In this document: positions 1 to 12,000 of the stretch, piece after piece
How the letters are laid out: every line of letters starts with the position of its first letter
Numbering within the stretch: position 1 is the stretch's first letter
NCBI RefSeq assembly: GCF_910589235.1
Contig: NC_060967.1
Location: 4,317,938 to 4,381,937 of the forward strand
From: Vespa crabro
Lineage: Eukaryota > Arthropoda > Insecta > Hymenoptera > Vespidae
Length of the DNA stretch: 64,000 bases
Direction of reading: 5' to 3'
Program-made: the position numbers and the translations under genes
The notes under the pieces: generated by a model
What the model was told of the DNA's origin: nothing
The model's input: only the letters and a program-made list of their open reading frames with translations
The model's database searches: none

Positions 1-1056
1 AGAAGGAATTATTTCAATGTTATCTGGAATTTAAACTCGCATAAAGATAAATTCGCTTGTGTCGATCAGGTTTTTCGATAAATTTCATGTTAATACTCGT
101 ATTTTCTCATAGTCACAGTTATATCTTTGTTATATTCTTTATTCTGCTTCGACAGAATATGAAATAATTGAAATTGAATGAGATTTCAACCTATCGTTTT
201 TCGACGATACGACTATTTGTGCGAAAAATAGTATATACGATATGAAACAATGTTCAAACGTCGTGTCCAAGGTAAAATAGATGTTTGGTCTCCTGAAAGA
301 CTATGTCCGAATCGTTTGGTAACATTTTTCAAACTGTAGAAGGAATTATTTCAATGTTTTCACGATTTTATCTCCGCATATAGAGAAATTCGCATGTGTC
401 GATCAGGTTTTTCGATAAATTTCATGTTAATACTCGTATTTACTCATAGTCACAGTTATATTATTGTTATATTCTTTATTCTGCGTCGACAGAATATAAA
501 ATAATTGAAATTGAATGAGATTTCAACCTTTCGTTTTTCGACGATACGACTATTTGTGCGAAAAATAGTATATAAGATATGGAACAATGTTCAAACGTCG
601 TATCCAAGGTAAAATAGATGTTTGGTCTCCTGAAAGACTATGTCCGAATCGTTTGGTAACATTTTTCAAACTGTAGAAGGAATTATTTCAATGTTTTCAC
701 GATTTTATCTCCGCATATAGAGAAATTCGCATGTGTCGATCAGGTTTTTCGATAAATTTCATGTTAATACTCGTATTTACTCATAGTCACAGTTATATTA
801 TTGTTATATTCTTTATTCTGCGTCGACAGAATATGAAATAATTGAAATTGAATGAGATTTCAACCTTTCGCTTTTCGACGATACGACTATTTGTGCGAAA
901 AATAGTATATAAGATATGGAACAATGTTCAAACGTCGTATCCAAGGTAAAATAGATGTTTGGTCTCCTGAAAGACTATGTCCGAATCGTTTGGTAACATT
1001 TTTCAAACTGTAGAAGGAATTATTTCAATGTTTTCACGATTTTATCTCCGCATATA

Positions 1057-1067
1057 GCGAAATTCGC
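1057..1067. repeat. 11-bp palindrome GCGAAATTCGC (type A variant)
   Basis: GCGAA and TTCGC flank a central A. Type A units are split between this form and AGAGAAATTCGC, in which only GAAATTC stays symmetric. Type B units that carry AAAGCG extend the palindrome to 15 bp. Confidence 0.6.
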
Positions 1068-1150
1068 ATGTGTCGATCAGGTTTTTCGATAAATTTCATG
1101 TTAATACTCGTATTTACACATAGTCACAGTTATATTATTGTTATATTCTT

Positions 1151-1170
1151 TATTCTGCGTCGACAGAATA
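1151..1170. repeat. Hairpin-forming inverted repeat 1 (once per unit)
   Basis: TATTCTG at 1151-1157 and CAGAATA at 1164-1170 are exact reverse complements around the 6-base loop CGTCGA. It recurs in essentially every unit. The arms are conserved between A, B and the D/E/F units, while the loop differs (CGTCGA in A and D, CTTCGA in B, E and F). Some A variants read GATAG instead of GACAG, which breaks one pair. Whether it folds in vivo is unknown. Confidence 0.75.
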
Positions 1171-1178
1171 TGAAATAA

Positions 1179-1200
1179 TTGAAATTGAATGAGATTTCAA
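1179..1200. repeat. Hairpin-forming inverted repeat 2 (once per unit)
   Basis: TTGAAAT at 1179-1185 and ATTTCAA at 1194-1200 are exact reverse complements separated by 8 bases. It lies 8 bp downstream of inverted repeat 1 and is among the most invariant stretches in the window, kept in A, B, E and F. The loop carries a T-to-C change (ACTCAA on the shown strand) only in two D units, near 52150 and 59234. Confidence 0.75.
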
Positions 1201-1208
1201 CCTTTCGC

Positions 1209-1238
1209 TTTTCGACGATACGACTATTTGTGCGAAAA
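1209..1238. repeat. Weaker inverted repeat 3
   Basis: TTTTCG at 1209-1214 pairs with CGAAAA at 1233-1238 across an 18-base loop. In units reading CGTTTTTCG (most B, E, F and D units) the stem grows to 7 bp, TTTTTCG with CGAAAAA. This is AT-rich and short, so the folding evidence is modest. Confidence 0.45.
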
Positions 1239-1242
1239 ATAG

Positions 1243-1250
1243 TATATAAG
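1243..1250 (+). promoter_or_regulatory. TATA-box-like element in each type A unit
   Basis: TATATAAG matches the eukaryotic TATA consensus TATAWAAR exactly and is repeated at the same place in most units on the forward strand (on the minus strand after 48342). Some B and all E-type units read TATATACG, and D units read TATAGACG on their shown strand, so the match is lost there. In an AT-rich repeat this can occur by chance. No initiator, transcript or gene downstream is visible, so promoter function is not claimed. Confidence 0.25.
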
Positions 1251-1255
1251 ATATG

Positions 1256-1266
1256 GAACAATGTTC
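1256..1266. promoter_or_regulatory. 11-bp palindrome GAACAATGTTC, possible protein site
   Basis: GAACA and TGTTC flank a central A, making a perfect odd palindrome 5 bp past the TATATAAG box. It is present in nearly every A and B unit. Units with GATATGAAACAATG lose the outer pair, leaving 9 bp. D units lose it altogether (the region reads TTTAAATCTTGTCTC). A short symmetric site kept across a satellite could bind a dimeric protein, but no CENP-B-box-like motif was seen. Confidence 0.4.
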
Positions 1267-2359
1267 AAACGTCGTATCCAAGGTAAAATAGATGTTTGGT
1301 CTCCTGAAAGACTATGTCCGAATCGTTTGGTAACATTTTTCAAACTGTAGAAGGAATTATTTCAATGTTTTCACGATTTTATCTCCGCATATAGAGAAAT
1401 TCGCATGTGTCGATCAGGTTTTTCGATAAATTTCATGTTAATACTCGTATTTACTCATAGTCACAGTTATATTATTGTTATATTCTTTATTCTGCGTCGA
1501 CAGAATATGAAATAATTGAAATTGAATGAGATTTCAACCTTTCGCTTTTCGACGATACGACTATTTGTGCGAAAAATAGTATATAAGATATGGAACAATG
1601 TTCAAACGTCGTATCCAAGGTAAAATAGATGTTTGGTCTCCTGAAAGACTATGTCCGAATCGTTTGGTAACATTTTTCAAACTGTAGAAGGAATTATTTC
1701 AATGTTTTCACGATTTTATCTCCGCATATAGAGAAATTCGCATGTGTCGATCAGGTTTTTCGATAAATTTCATGTTAATACTCGTATTTACTCATAGTCA
1801 CAGTTATATTATTGTTATATTCTTTATTCTGCGTCGACAGAATATGAAATAATTGAAATTGAATGAGATTTCAACCTTTCGCTTTTCGACGATACGACTA
1901 TTTGTGCGAAAAATAGTATATAAGATATGGAACAATGTTCAAACGTCGTATCCAAGGTAAAATAGATGTTTGGTCTCCTGAAAGACTATGTCCGAATCGT
2001 TTGGTAACATTTTTCAAACTGTAGAAGGAATTATTTCAATGTTTTCACGATTTTATCTCCGCATATAGAGAAATTCGCATGTGTCGATCAGGTTTTTCGA
2101 TAAATTTCATGTTAATACTCGTATTTACTCATAGTCACAGTTATATTATTGTTATATTCTTTATTCTGCGTCGACAGAATATGAAATAATTGAAATTGAA
2201 TGAGATTTCAACCTTTCGCTTTTCGACGATACGACTATTTGTGCGAAAAATAGTATATAAGATATGGAACAATGTTCAAACGTCGTATCCAAGGTAAAAT
2301 AGATGTTTGGTCTCCTGAAAGACTATGTCCGAATCGTTTGGTAACATTTTTCAAACTGT

Positions 2360-2696
2360 AGAAGGAATTATTTCAATGTTATCTGGAATTTAAACCCGCA
2401 TAAAGCGAAATTCGCTTGTGTCGATCAGGTTTTTCGATAAATTTCATGTTAATACTCGTATTTTCTCATAGTCACAGTTATATTATTGTTATATTCTTTA
2501 TTCTGCTTCGACAGAATATGAAATAATTGAAATTGAATGAGATTTCAACCTATCGTTTTTCGACGATACGACTATTTGTGCGAAAAATAGTATATAAGAT
2601 ATGGAACAATGTTCAAACGTCGTATCCAAGGTAAAATAGATGTTTGGTCTCCTGAAAGACTATGTCCGAATCGTTTGGTAACATTTTTCAAACTGT
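2360..2696 (+). repeat. Reference type B unit (337 bp)
   Basis: This is a representative of the minor subfamily. Linked type B markers are TGTTATCTGGAATTTAAACC (others have TATCAGGATTTTAAA), GCATAAAGCG, TTCGCTTGTG instead of TTCGCATGTG, ATTTTCTCATAG, CTGCTTCGACAG (so the GTCGAC hexamer is lost), and CCTATCGTTTTTCG instead of CCTTTCGCTTTTCG. Most other B units also have TTATATCTTTG or TTATATTTTTG, whereas this one keeps the A-like TTATATTATTG. The last ~120 bp of the unit is shared with type A, so the subfamily difference is concentrated in the first ~200 bp. Confidence 0.88.
2403..2417. repeat. 15-bp palindrome AAGCGAAATTCGCTT (type B)
   Basis: Both arms (AAGCGAA and TTCGCTT) differ from type A in matching ways: AAG on the left pairs with CTT on the right, where type A has TAG and CAT. 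Other B units carry AAGATAAATTCGCTT, which breaks the inner pairs. Confidence 0.6.
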
Positions 2697-5600
2697 AGAA
2701 GGAATTATTTCAATGTTTTCACGATTTTATCTCCGCATATAGAGAAATTCGCATGTGTCGATCAGGTTTTTCGATAAATTTCATGTTAATACTCGTATTT
2801 ACTCATAGTCACAGTTATATTATTGTTATATTCTTTATTCTGCGTCGACAGAATATGAAATAATTGAAATTGAATGAGATTTCAACCTTTCGCTTTTCGA
2901 CGATACGACTATTTGTGCGAAAAATAGTATATAAGATATGGAACAATGTTCAAACGTCGTATCCAAGGTAAAATAGATGTTTGGTCTCCTGAAAGACTAT
3001 GTCCGAATCGTTTGGTAACATTTTTCAAACTGTAGAAGGAATTATTTCAATGTTTTCACGATTTTATCTCCGCATATAGAGAAATTCGCATGTGTCGATC
3101 AGGTTTTTCGATAAATTTCATGTTAATACTCGTATTTACTCATAGTCACAGTTATATTATTGTTATATTCTTTATTCTGCGTCGACAGAATATGAAATAA
3201 TTGAAATTGAATGAGATTTCAACCTTTCGCTTTTCGACGATACGACTATTTGTGCGAAAAATAGTATATAAGATATGGAACAATGTTCAAACGTCGTATC
3301 CAAGGTAAAATAGATGTTTGGTCTCCTGAAAGACTATGTCCGAATCGTTTGGTAACATTTTTCAAACTGTAGAAGGAATTATTTCAATGTTTTCACGATT
3401 TTATCTCCGCATATAGAGAAATTCGCATGTGTCGATCAGGTTTTTCGATAAATTTCATGTTAATACTCGTATTTACTCATAGTCACAGTTATATTATTGT
3501 TATATTCTTTATTCTGCGTCGACAGAATATGAAATAATTGAAATTGAATGAGATTTCAACCTTTCGCTTTTCGACGATACGACTATTTGTGCGAAAAATA
3601 GTATATAAGATATGGAACAATGTTCAAACGTCGTATCCAAGGTAAAATAGATGTTTGGTCTCCTGAAAGACTATGTCCGAATCGTTTGGTAACATTTTTC
3701 AAACTGTAGAAGGAATTATTTCAATGTTTTCACGATTTTATCTCCGCATATAGAGAAATTCGCATGTGTCGATCAGGTTTTTCGATAAATTTCATGTTAA
3801 TACTCGTATTTACTCATAGTCACAGTTATATTATTGTTATATTCTTTATTCTGCGTCGACAGAATATGAAATAATTGAAATTGAATGAGATTTCAACCTT
3901 TCGCTTTTCGACGATACGACTATTTGTGCGAAAAATAGTATATAAGATATGGAACAATGTTCAAACGTCGTATCCAAGGTAAAATAGATGTTTGGTCTCC
4001 TGAAAGACTATGTCCGAATCGTTTGGTAACATTTTTCAAACTGTAGAAGGAATTATTTCAATGTTTTCACGATTTTATCTCCGCATATAGCGAAATTCGC
4101 ATGTGTCGATCAGGTTTTTCGATAAATTTCATGTTAATACTCGTATTTTCTAATAGTCACAGTTATATTATTGTTATATTCTTTATTCTGCGTCGACAGA
4201 ATATGAAATAATTGAAATTGAATGAGATTTCAACCTTTCGCTTTTCGACGATACGACTATTTGTGCGAAAAATAGTATATAAGATATGGAACAATGTTCA
4301 AACGTCGTATCCAAGGTAAAATAGATGTTTGGTCTCCTGAAAGACTATGTCCGAATCGTTTGGTAACATTTTTCAAACTGTAGAAGGAATTATTTCAATG
4401 TTTTCACGATTTTATCTCCGCATATAGAGAAATTCGCATGTGTCGATCAGGTTTTTCGATAAATTTCATGTTAATACTCGTATTTACTCATAGTCACAGT
4501 TATATTATTGTTATATTCTTTATTCTGCGTCGACAGAATATGAAATAATTGAAATTGAATGAGATTTCAACCTTTCGCTTTTCGACGATACGACTATTTG
4601 TGCGAAAAATAGTATATAAGATATGGAACAATGTTCAAACGTCGTATCCAAGGTAAAATAGATGTTTGGTCTCCTGAAAGACTATGTCCGAATCGTTTGG
4701 TAACATTTTTCAAACTGTAGAAGGAATTATTTCAATGTTTTCACGATTTTATCTCCGCATATAGAGAAATTCGCATGTGTCGATCAGGTTTTTCGATAAA
4801 TTTCATGTTAATACTCGTATTTTCTAATAGTCACAGTTATATTATTGTTATATTCTTTATTCTGCGTCGACAGAATATGAAATAATTGAAATTGAATGAG
4901 ATTTCAACCTTTCGTTTTTCGACGATACGACTATTTGTGCGAAAAATAGTATATAAGATATGGAACAATGTTCAAACGTCGTATCCAAGGTAAAATAGAT
5001 GTTTGGTCTCCTGAAAGACTATGTCCGAATCGTTTGGTAACATTTTTCAAACTGTAGAAGGAATTATTTCAATGTTTTCACGATTTTATCTCCGCATATA
5101 GAGAAATTCGCATGTGTCGATCAGGTTTTTCGATAAATTTCATGTTAATACTCGTATTTACTCATAGTCACAGTTATATTATTGTTATATTCTTTATTCT
5201 GCGTCGACAGAATATAAAATAATTGAAATTGAATGAGATTTCAACCTTTCGTTTTTCGACGATACGACTATTTGTGCGAAAAATAGTATATAAGATATGG
5301 AACAATGTTCAAACGTCGTATCCAAGGTAAAATAGATGTTTGGTCTCCTGAAAGACTATGTCCGAATCGATTGGTAACATTTTTCAAACTGTAGAAGGAA
5401 TTATTTCAATGTTATCAGGATTTTAAACCCGCATAAAGCGAAATTCGCTTGTGTCGATCAGGTTTTTCGATAAATTTCAAGTTAATACTCGTATTTTCTC
5501 ATAGTCACAGTTATATCTTTGTTATATTCTTTATTCTGCTTCGACAGAATATGAAATAATTGAAATTGAATGAGATTTCAACCTATCGTTTTTCGACGAT

Positions 5601-6740
5601 ACGACTATTTGTGCGAAAAATAGTATATAAGATATGGAACAATGTTCAAACGTCGTATCCAAGGTAAAATAGATGTTTGGTCTCCTGAAAGACTATGTCC
5701 GAATCGTTTGGTAACATTTTTCAAACTGTAGAAGGAATTATTTCAATGTTTTCACGATTTTATCTCCGCATATAGAGAAATTCGCATGTGTCGATCAGGT
5801 TTTTCGATAAATTTCATGTTAATACTCGTATTTACTCATAGTCACAGTTATATTATTGTTATATTCTTTATTCTGCGTCGACAGAATATGAAATAATTGA
5901 AATTGAATGAGATTTCAACCTTTCGCTTTTCGACGATACGACTATTTGTGCGAAAAATAGTATATAAGATATGGAACAATGTTCAAACGTCGTATCCAAG
6001 GTAAAATAGATGTTTGGTCTCCTGAAAGACTATGTCCGAATCGTTTGGTAACATTTTTCAAACTGTAGAAGGAATTATTTCAATGTTTTCACGATTTTAT
6101 CTCCGCATATAGCGAAATTCGCATGTGTCGATCAGGTTTTTCGATAAATTTCATGTTAATACTCGTATTTACTCATAGTCACAGTTATATTATTGTTATA
6201 TTCTTTATTCTGCGTCGACAGAATATGAAATAATTGAAATTGAATGAGATTTCAACCTTTCGTTTTTCGACGATACGACTATTTGTGCGAAAAATAGTAT
6301 ATAAGATATGGAACAATGTTCAAACGTCGTATCCAAGGTAAAATAGATGTTTGGTCTCCTGAAAGACTATGTCCGAATCGTTTGGTAACATTTTTCAAAC
6401 TGTAGAAGGAATTATTTCAATGTTTTCAGGATTTTAAACCCGCATATAGAGAAATTCGCATGTGTCGATCAGGTTTTTCGATAAATTTCATGTTAATACT
6501 CGTATTTACTCATAGTCACAGTTATATTATTGTTATATTCTTTATTCTGCGTCGACAGAATATAAAATAATTGAAATTGAATGAGATTTCAACCTTTCGT
6601 TTTTCGACGATACGACTATTTGTGCGAAAAATAGTATATAAGATATGGAACAATGTTCAAACGTCGTATCCAAGGTAAAATAGATGTTTGGTCTCCTGAA
6701 AGACAATGTCCGAATCGATTGGTAACATTTTTCAAACTGT

Positions 6741-7077
6741 AGAAGGAATTATTTCAATGTTATCAGGATTTTAAACCCGCATAAAGCGAAATTCGCTTGT
6801 GTCGATCAGGTTTTTCGATAAATTTCATGTTAATACTCGTATTTTCTCATAGTCACAGTTATATCTTTGTTATATTCTTTATTCTGCGTCGACAGAATAT
6901 GAAATAATTGAAATTGAATGAGATTTCAACCTTTCGCTTTTCGACGATACGACTATTTGTGCGAAAAATAGTATATAAGATATGGAACAATGTTCAAACG
7001 TCGTATCCAAGGTAAAATAGATGTTTGGTCTCCTGAAAGACCATGTCCGAATCGATTGGTAACATTTTTCAAACTGT
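6741..7077 (+). repeat. Mosaic unit: B head joined to A tail
   Basis: The unit begins with B markers (TGTTATCAGGATTTTAAACC, TTCGCTTGTG, ATATCTTTG) and then switches to A markers (CTGCGTCGACAG, TTTCGCTTTTCG). The exchange point lies between about 6870 and 6887, next to inverted repeat 1. This is the expected footprint of unequal crossover or gene conversion between subfamilies. Confidence 0.75.
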
Positions 7078-8762
7078 AGAAGGAATTATTTCAATGTTAT
7101 CAGGATTTTAAACCCGCATAAAGCGAAATTCGCTTGTGTCGATCAGGTTTTTCGATAAATTTCATGTTAATACTCGTATTTTCTCATAGTCACAGTTATA
7201 TTTTTGTTATATTCTTTATTCTGCTTCGACAGAATATGAAATAATTGAAATTGAATGAGATTTCAACCTATCGTTTTTCGACGATACGACTATTTGTGCG
7301 AAAAATAGTATATAAGATATGGAACAATGTTCAAACGTCGTATCCAAGGTAAAATAGATGTTTGGTCTCCTGAAAGACTATGTCCGAATCGTTTGGTAAC
7401 ATTTTTCAAACTGTAGAAGGAATTATTTCAATGTTTTCACGATTTTATCTCCGCATATAGAGAAATTCGCATGTGTCGATCAGGTTTTTCGATAAATTTC
7501 ATGTTAATACTCGTATTTACTCATAGTCACAGTTATATTATTGTTATATTCTTTATTCTGCGTCGACAGAATATGAAATAATTGAAATTGAATGAGATTT
7601 CAACCTTTCGCTTTTCGACGATACGACTATTTGTGCGAAAAATAGTATATAAGATATGGAACAATGTTCAAACGTCGTATCCAAGGTAAAATAGATGTTT
7701 GGTCTCCTGAAAGACAATGTCCGAATCGATTGGTAACATTTTTCAAACTGTAGAAGGAATTATTTCAATGTTTTCACGATTTTATCTCCGCATATAGCGA
7801 AATTCGCATGTGTCGATCAGGTTTTTCGATAAATTTCATGTTAATACTCGTATTTTCTAATAGTCACAGTTATATTATTGTTATATTCTTTATTCTGCGT
7901 CGACAGAATATAACATAATTGAAATTGAATGAGATTTCAACCTTTCGTTTTTCGACGATACGACTATTTGTGCGAAAAATAGTATATAAGATATGGAACA
8001 ATGTTCAAACGTCGTATCCAAGGTAAAATAGATGTTTGGTCTCCTGAAAGACAATGTCCGAATCGATTGGTAACATTTTTCAAACTGTAGAAGGAATTAT
8101 TTCAATGTTATCAGGATTTTAAACCCGCATAAAGATAAATTCGCTTGTGTCGATCAGGTTTTTCGATAAATTTCATGTTAATACTCGTATTTTCTCATAG
8201 TCACAGTTATATCTTTGTTATATTCTTTATTCTGCTTCGACAGAATATGAAATAATTGAAATTGAATGAGATTTCAACCTATCGTTTTTCGACGATACGA
8301 CTATTTGTGCGAAAAATAGTATATAAGATATGGAACAATGTTCAAACGTCGTATCCAAGGTAAAATAGATGTTTGGTCTCCTGAAAGACTATGTCCGAAT
8401 CGTTTGGTAACATTTTTCAAACTGTAGAAGGAATTATTTCAATGTTTTCACGATTTTATCTCCGCATATAGAGAAATTCGCATGTGTCGATCAGGTTTTT
8501 CGATAAATTTCATGTTAATACTCGTATTTACACATAGTCACAGTTATATTATTGTTATATTCTTTATTCTGCGTCGACAGAATATGAAATAATTGAAATT
8601 GAATGAGATTTCAACCTTTCGCTTTTCGACGATACGACTATTTGTGCGAAAAATAGTATATAAGATATGGAACAATGTTCAAACGTCGTATCCAAGGTAA
8701 AATAGATGTTTGGTCTCCTGAAAGACTATGTCCGAATCGTTTGGTAACATTTTTCAAACTGT

Positions 8763-9099
8763 AGAAGGAATTATTTCAATGTTTTCACGATTTTATCTCC
8801 GCATATAGAGAAATTCGCATGTGTCGATCAGGTTTTTCGATAAATTTCATGTTAATACTCGTATTTTCTAATAGTCACAGTTATATTATTGTTATATTCT
8901 TTATTCTGCGTCGACAGAATATGAAATAATTGAAATTGAATGAGATTTCAACCTTTCGTTTTTCGACGATACGTCTATTTGTGCGAAAAATCGTCTAAAC
9001 GATATGGAACAATGTTCAAACGTCGTATCCAAGGTAAAATAGATGTTTGGTCTCCTGAAAGACTATGTCCGAATCGTTTGGTAACATTTTTCAAACTGT
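8763..9099 (+). repeat. Unit with rare variant cluster ACGTCTATT / TCGTCTAAACG
   Basis: At 8971-9005 the unit reads ACGTCTATTTGTGCGAAAAA then TCGTCTAAACGATATGG, where the consensus has ACGACTATT, GAAAAATAGTATATAAG. The TATA-like box is lost. The same cluster occurs in reverse complement at 48712-48750 and partly at 49721-49760, and it resembles the corresponding part of the divergent D box. Confidence 0.8.
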
Positions 9100-12000
9100 A
9101 GAAGGAATTATTTCAATGTTATCTGGAATTTAAACCCGCATAAATATAAATTCGCTTGTGTCGATCAGGTTTTTCGATAAATTTCATGTTAATACTCGTA
9201 TTTTCTCATAGTCACAGTTATATCTTTGTTATATTCTTTATTCTGCTTCGACAGAATATGAAATAATTGAAATTGAATGAGATTTCAACCTATCGTTTTT
9301 CGACGATACGACTATTTGTGCGAAAAATAGTATATAAGATATGGAACAATGTTCAAACGTCGTATCCAAGGTAAAATAGATGTTTGGTCTCCTGAAAGAC
9401 TATGTCCGAATCGTTTGGTAACATTTTTCAAACTGTAGAAGGAATTATTTCAATGTTTTCACGATTTTATCTCCGCATATAGAGAAATTCGCATGTGTCG
9501 ATCAGGTTTTTCGATAAATTTCATGTTAATACTCGTATTTACTAATAGTCACAGTTATATTATTGTTATATTCTTTATTCTGCGTCGACAGAATATGAAA
9601 TAATTGAAATTGAATGAGATTTCAACCTTTCGCTTTTCGACGATACGACTATTTGTGCGAAAAATAGTATATAAGATATGGAACAATGTTCAAACGTCGT
9701 ATCCAAGGTAAAATAGATGTTTGGTCTCCTGAAAGACTATGTCCGAATCGTTTGGTAACATTTTTCAAACTGTAGAAGGAATTATTTCAATGTTTTCACG
9801 ATTTTATCTCCGCATATAGAGAAATTCGCATGTGTCGATCAGGTTTTTCGATAAATTTCATGTTAATACTCGTATTTACTCATAGTCACAGTTATATTAT
9901 TGTTATATTCTTTATTCTGCGTCGACAGAATATGAAATAATTGAAATTGAATGAGATTTCAACCTTTCGCTTTTCGACGATACGACTATTTGTGCGAAAA
10001 ATAGTATATAAGATATGGAACAATGTTCAAACGTCGTATCCAAGGTAAAATAGATGTTTGGTCTCCTGAAAGACTATGTCCGAATCGTTTGGTAACATTT
10101 TTCAAACTGTAGAAGGAATTATTTCAATGTTTTCACGATTTTATCTCCGCATATAGCGAAATTCGCATGTGTCGATCAGGTTTTTCGATAAATTTCATGT
10201 TAATACTCGTATTTACTCATAGTCACAGTTATATTATTGTTATATTCTTTATTCTGCGTCGACAGAATATGAAATAATTGAAATTGAATGAGATTTCAAC
10301 CTTTCGCTTTTCGACGATACGACTATTTGTGCGAAAAATAGTATATAAGATATGGAACAATGTTCAAACGTCGTATCCAAGGTAAAATAGATGTTTGGTC
10401 TCCTGAAAGACTATGTCCGAATCGTTTGGTAACATTTTTCAAACTGTAGAAGGAATTATTTCAATGTTTTCACGATTTTATCTCCGCATATAGAGAAATT
10501 CGCATGTGTCGATCAGGTTTTTCGATAAATTTCATGTTAATACTCGTATTTTCTAATAGTCACAGTTATATTATTGTTATATTCTTTATTCTGCGTCGAT
10601 AGAATATAACATAATTGAAATTGAATGAGATTTCAACCTTTCGCTTTTCGACGATACGACTATTTGTGCGAAAAATAGTATATAAGATATGGAACAATGT
10701 TCAAACGTCGTATCCAAGGTAAAATAGATGTTTGGTCTCCTGAAAGACTATGTCCGAATCGTTTGGTAACATTTTTCAAACTGTAGAAGGAATTATTTCA
10801 ATGTTTTCACGATTTTATCTCCGCATATAGCGAAATTCGCATGTGTCGATCAGGTTTTTCGATAAATTTCATGTTAATACTCGTATTTACTCATAGTCAC
10901 AGTTATATTATTGTTATATTCTTTATTCTGCGTCGACAGAATATGAAATAATTGAAATTGAATGAGATTTCAACCTTTCGCTTTTCGACGATACGACTAT
11001 TTGTGCGAAAAATAGTATATAAGATATGGAACAATGTTCAAACGTCGTATCCAAGGTAAAATAGATGTTTGGTCTCCTGAAAGACAATGTCCGAATCGAT
11101 TGGTAACATTTTTCAAACTGTAGAAGGAATTATTTCAATGTTATCAGGATTTTAAAACCGCATAAAGATAAATTCGCTTGTGTCGATCAGGTTTTTCGAT
11201 AAATTTCATGTTAATACTCGTATTTTCTCATAGTCACAGTTATATCTTTGTTATATTCTTTATTCTGCTTCGACAGAATATGAAATAATTGAAATTGAAT
11301 GAGATTTCAACCTATCGTTTTTCGACGATACGACTATTTGTGCGAAAAATAGTATATACGATATGAAACAATGTTCAAACGTCGTGTTCAAGGTAAAATA
11401 GATGTTTGGTCTCCTGAAAGACAATGTCCGAATCGTTTGGTAACATTTTTCAAACTGTAGAAGGAATTATTTCAATGTTATCAGGATTTTAAACCCGCAT
11501 ATAGAGAAATTCGCTTGTGTCGATCAGGTTTTTCGATAAATTTCATGTTAATACTCGTATTTTCTCATAGTCACAGTTATATCTTTGTTATATTCTTTAT
11601 TCTGCTTCGACAGAATATGAAATAATTGAAATTGAATGAGATTTCAACCTATCGTTTTTCGACGATACGACTATTTGTGCGAAAAATAGTATATACGATA
11701 TGGAACAATGTTCAAACGTCGTATCCAAGGTAAAATAGATGTTTGGTCTCCTGAAAGACTATGTCCGAATCGTTTGGTAACATTTTTCAAACTGTAGAAG
11801 GAATTATTTCAATGTTTTCACGATTTTATCTCCGCATATAGCGAAATTCGCATGTGTCGATCAGGTTTTTCGATAAATTTCATGTTAATACTCGTATTTA
11901 CTCATAGTCACAGGTATATTATTGTTATATTCTTTATTCTGCGTCGACAGAATATGAAATAATTGAAATTGAATGAGATTTCAACCTTTCGCTTTTCGAC

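Larger units (their letters stand above)
1012..1348 (+). repeat. Reference type A unit (337 bp)
   Basis: This is a representative common unit. Type A markers in order are: TTTTCACGATTTTATCTCCG near the start; GCATATAG then CGAAATTCGCATGTG; TACTCATAG or TACACATAG in the middle; TTATATTATTG; CTGCGTCGACAG (contains GTCGAC); and TTTCGCTTTTCG. Base count is 51 C and 57 G in 337, with 18 CpG. Internal landmarks are the direct repeat GTTATATT at 1129-1136 and 1140-1147 (11 bp apart), hairpins at 1151-1170, 1179-1200 and 1209-1238, a TATATAAG box at 1243-1250, and the palindrome GAACAATGTTC at 1256-1266. Confidence 0.92.

Noticed and set aside
1012..1348. Internal dimer of two ~169-bp half units (dinucleosome-sized)
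   Set aside because: Only weak similarity (ATTTCAA with a following T-rich run) is seen between the halves, too little to support an ancient duplication by eye.
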